DNA of 7,270 nt, from positions 1 through 7,270 of the forward strand of contig JAGLQQ010000231.1 in NCBI GenBank assembly GCA_023136735.1. Direction: 5' to 3'. The notes beneath the pieces were generated by a model. That model was not told the origin of the DNA. It saw nothing but the letters and a program-made list of their open reading frames with translations, and searched no databases. The translations under genes and the position numbers were made by a program. Positions 6,625 to 7,270 of the stretch are shown here, in pieces; position 1 is the stretch's first letter, and each line of letters starts with the position of its first letter. This stretch comes from Candidatus Omnitrophota bacterium (GTDB lineage: Bacteria; Omnitrophota; Gorgyraeia; B26-G9).

Positions 6625-6657
6625 AACCCCTTGCAACTTAAATAATTACAAAGGGTT
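6625..6657 (-). terminator. Intrinsic terminator upstream of the rubrerythrin promoter
   Basis: On the minus strand AACCCTTTG pairs with CAAGGGGTT across a 15-nt AT-rich loop, with one G-U pair in RNA and possible extra A-T pairs inside. It is followed at once by TTTTTGTTT. It would stop minus-strand transcripts arriving from the gene-free region to the right. Confidence 0.7.
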
Positions 6658-6898
6658 AAAAGTAGTGGCTCCCCCGCGAGGACTTTCGCTTTCGCCGAAC
6701 CTGTCGTGTCGCACCTTCCGCTAACCCTTGTGAAACAGGGCCGTGCTCTAAAAAGATGGGTCTAGGGTGTGGGGATTATGGCTTAGAAGTCGCGAAGCGA
6801 CACATTTTTAGGGGTACAGATTTTCAAAAAAGAGGGGGATAAATTCCCCTTCTTCTTTGACTGAGAGGTTATTCCTTTTGAAAAGGGGTGATAGTGAA
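6658..6898. other. Gene-free, hairpin-rich segment
   Basis: I see no coding frame in these 240 bases. The part at about 6667-6760 is visibly richer in G and C than its surroundings. It contains GTAGTGGCTCCCC (6663-6675) and GAGGACTTTCGC (6678-6689), which echo pieces of the long repeat (GTAGTGG, GGCTCCCC, GACGAGTTTCGC) with a spacer removed. Small palindromes include GCGAAAGC on the minus strand (6688-6695), GTCGC-GAA-GCGAC (6789-6801) and GGGGA with TCCCC (6835-6849) followed by a T-rich run. Two of these are sequences known to form unusually stable DNA mini-hairpins. It may be a decayed mobile or repeat element. Confidence 0.4.
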
Positions 6899-7137
6899 GC
6901 GCCGATAGGGGAAAACAATCTTTTCCCCTCCCTATCTAAAGACGCTAAACATTCTTAGTTCTTGGGATTAATTCGATAACGAATTTATGTTCATGAAATT
7001 CCATAAATCCTATCTCATTATTAAAACCCTTTTTTTGAGGTTCTTCGTACTCGTGGGGTAAAATAAAAAACCACTACCAAAGTAGTGGTTTTATTATTTT
7101 GGCTCCCCGTATTGGACGAGTTTCGCAACTTTTTGGA
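6899..7137. repeat. Structured intergenic repeat, copy 2
   Basis: This is the second copy of the element at 4621-4854, in the same orientation. It is 239 bp long because of a 4-bp insertion near 6937-6945 and one extra T in the T-run near 7030-7036. All three palindromic modules are kept: the hairpin at 6904-6936, AATTCG-ATAA-CGAATT at 6970-6985, and the 71-nt extended hairpin at 7050-7120. In the first hairpin, G6904-C6936 replaces the T-A pair of copy 1, so pairing is preserved. The two copies bracket the oxygen-defence operon. Confidence 0.85.
7067..7092 (-). terminator. Intrinsic terminator in repeat copy 2 (bidirectional)
   Basis: The stem AAAACCACTAC with GTAGTGGTTTT is identical to that in copy 1, but the loop is CAAA. 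The minus strand continues into TTTTTTATTTT. It would end transcripts of a minus-strand gene lying at or beyond the right window edge. Confidence 0.8.
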
Positions 7138-7197
7138 GGAGTTCAAGAATTATTGTTTTACTGAAGAAATTATATTTGTCTTATGTTTTGCGAAATA

Positions 7198-7269
7198 TCA
7201 AATTTTATTTGTCTTATCACTGAACATTCTGTTACAATGGAAAAGAACCTCTTCCACAACTAATAGTGG
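7198..7269 (-). CDS. Possible C-terminal end of a minus-strand gene (partial)
   Basis: One minus-strand frame is open from the right edge for 23 codons, reading VVEEVLFHCNRMFSDKTNKI before a TGA. The VEEVLFHC stretch recalls, from memory, the C-terminal part of small pyridoxamine-phosphate-oxidase-like FMN proteins, but the evidence is too short to name it. Its support is mainly positional: a minus-strand terminator lies about 105 bp downstream. It could equally be a chance open frame. Confidence 0.3.
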   Translation of the reverse strand, partial: PLLVVEEVLFHCNRMFSDKTNKI

Positions 7270-7270
7270 G

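Noticed and set aside
6835..6859. GGGGA/TCCCC hairpin with T-rich tail as a plus-strand terminator
   Set aside because: The stem is only five pairs, the tail is interrupted by C, and no plus-strand gene lies upstream; it is kept only as part of the hairpin-rich segment.
4621..7137. Template/variable repeat pair of a diversity-generating retroelement
   Set aside because: Differences are not concentrated at adenines, neither copy lies in a coding end, and no reverse transcriptase is present.
4621..7137. Integron attC sites or CRISPR repeats
   Set aside because: Only two long repeats exist, far apart, without GTTRRRY/RYYYAAC box pairs, an integron integrase, or short regular spacers.

Overview
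The window looks like a piece of an AT-rich chromosome from an anaerobic bacterium. The evidence is a minus-strand operon for non-heme-iron peroxide and superoxide detoxification (two rubrerythrins and a two-iron desulfoferrodoxin). That set, together with a GldA/GldF/GldG-type ABC exporter and a large serine recombinase, would fit a poorly cultured anaerobe such as Omnitrophota or a similar lineage. The taxon is a guess from gene content only; no rRNA or marker gene is present.

Layout from left to right. (1) Positions 2-1525, plus strand: the C-terminal five sixths or so of a large serine recombinase, cut at the left window edge. Its last 127 bp run antisense through the end of the next gene. 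This suggests that a mobile element extends to the left of the window and that its right boundary is near 1385-1400. (2) Positions 4408-1399, minus strand: a tightly packed three-gene ABC operon (ATPase, six-helix ABC-2 permease, GldG-like membrane-anchored subunit). The ATPase and permease genes are 2 bp apart and the permease and GldG-like genes overlap by 10 bp. A candidate promoter lies at 4499-4504. (3) Positions 4409-4910: an intergenic region holding the first copy of a structured repeat of about 234 bp (4621-4854). Its strong hairpin serves as terminator for the operon to its right. (4) Positions 6433-4911, minus strand: a three-gene operon of reverse-type rubrerythrin, desulfoferrodoxin/superoxide reductase and classical rubrerythrin, each with a clear Shine-Dalgarno sequence. 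Upstream are a good candidate promoter (6531-6559) and a hairpin in the presumed 5' leader. (5) Positions 6600-7270: no complete gene. This stretch holds a minus-strand terminator, a GC-richer segment full of very small stable hairpins, the second copy of the repeat (6899-7137), and possibly the last 23 codons of another minus-strand gene entering from the right.

How the parts work together. Desulfoferrodoxin reduces superoxide to peroxide and the rubrerythrins reduce peroxide to water, so the middle operon is a self-contained oxygen-tolerance unit. The ABC operon is a separate export or membrane-remodelling system of unknown substrate. The most unusual content is non-coding. Two same-orientation repeats of about 90% identity bracket the oxygen-defence operon. 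Each contains three palindromic modules, and each begins about 56-60 bp past a minus-strand stop codon. One base pair in a stem has changed on both sides between the copies, which hints that the structure is maintained. I found no CRISPR array, tRNA, rRNA or reverse transcriptase, and no clearly new protein system.
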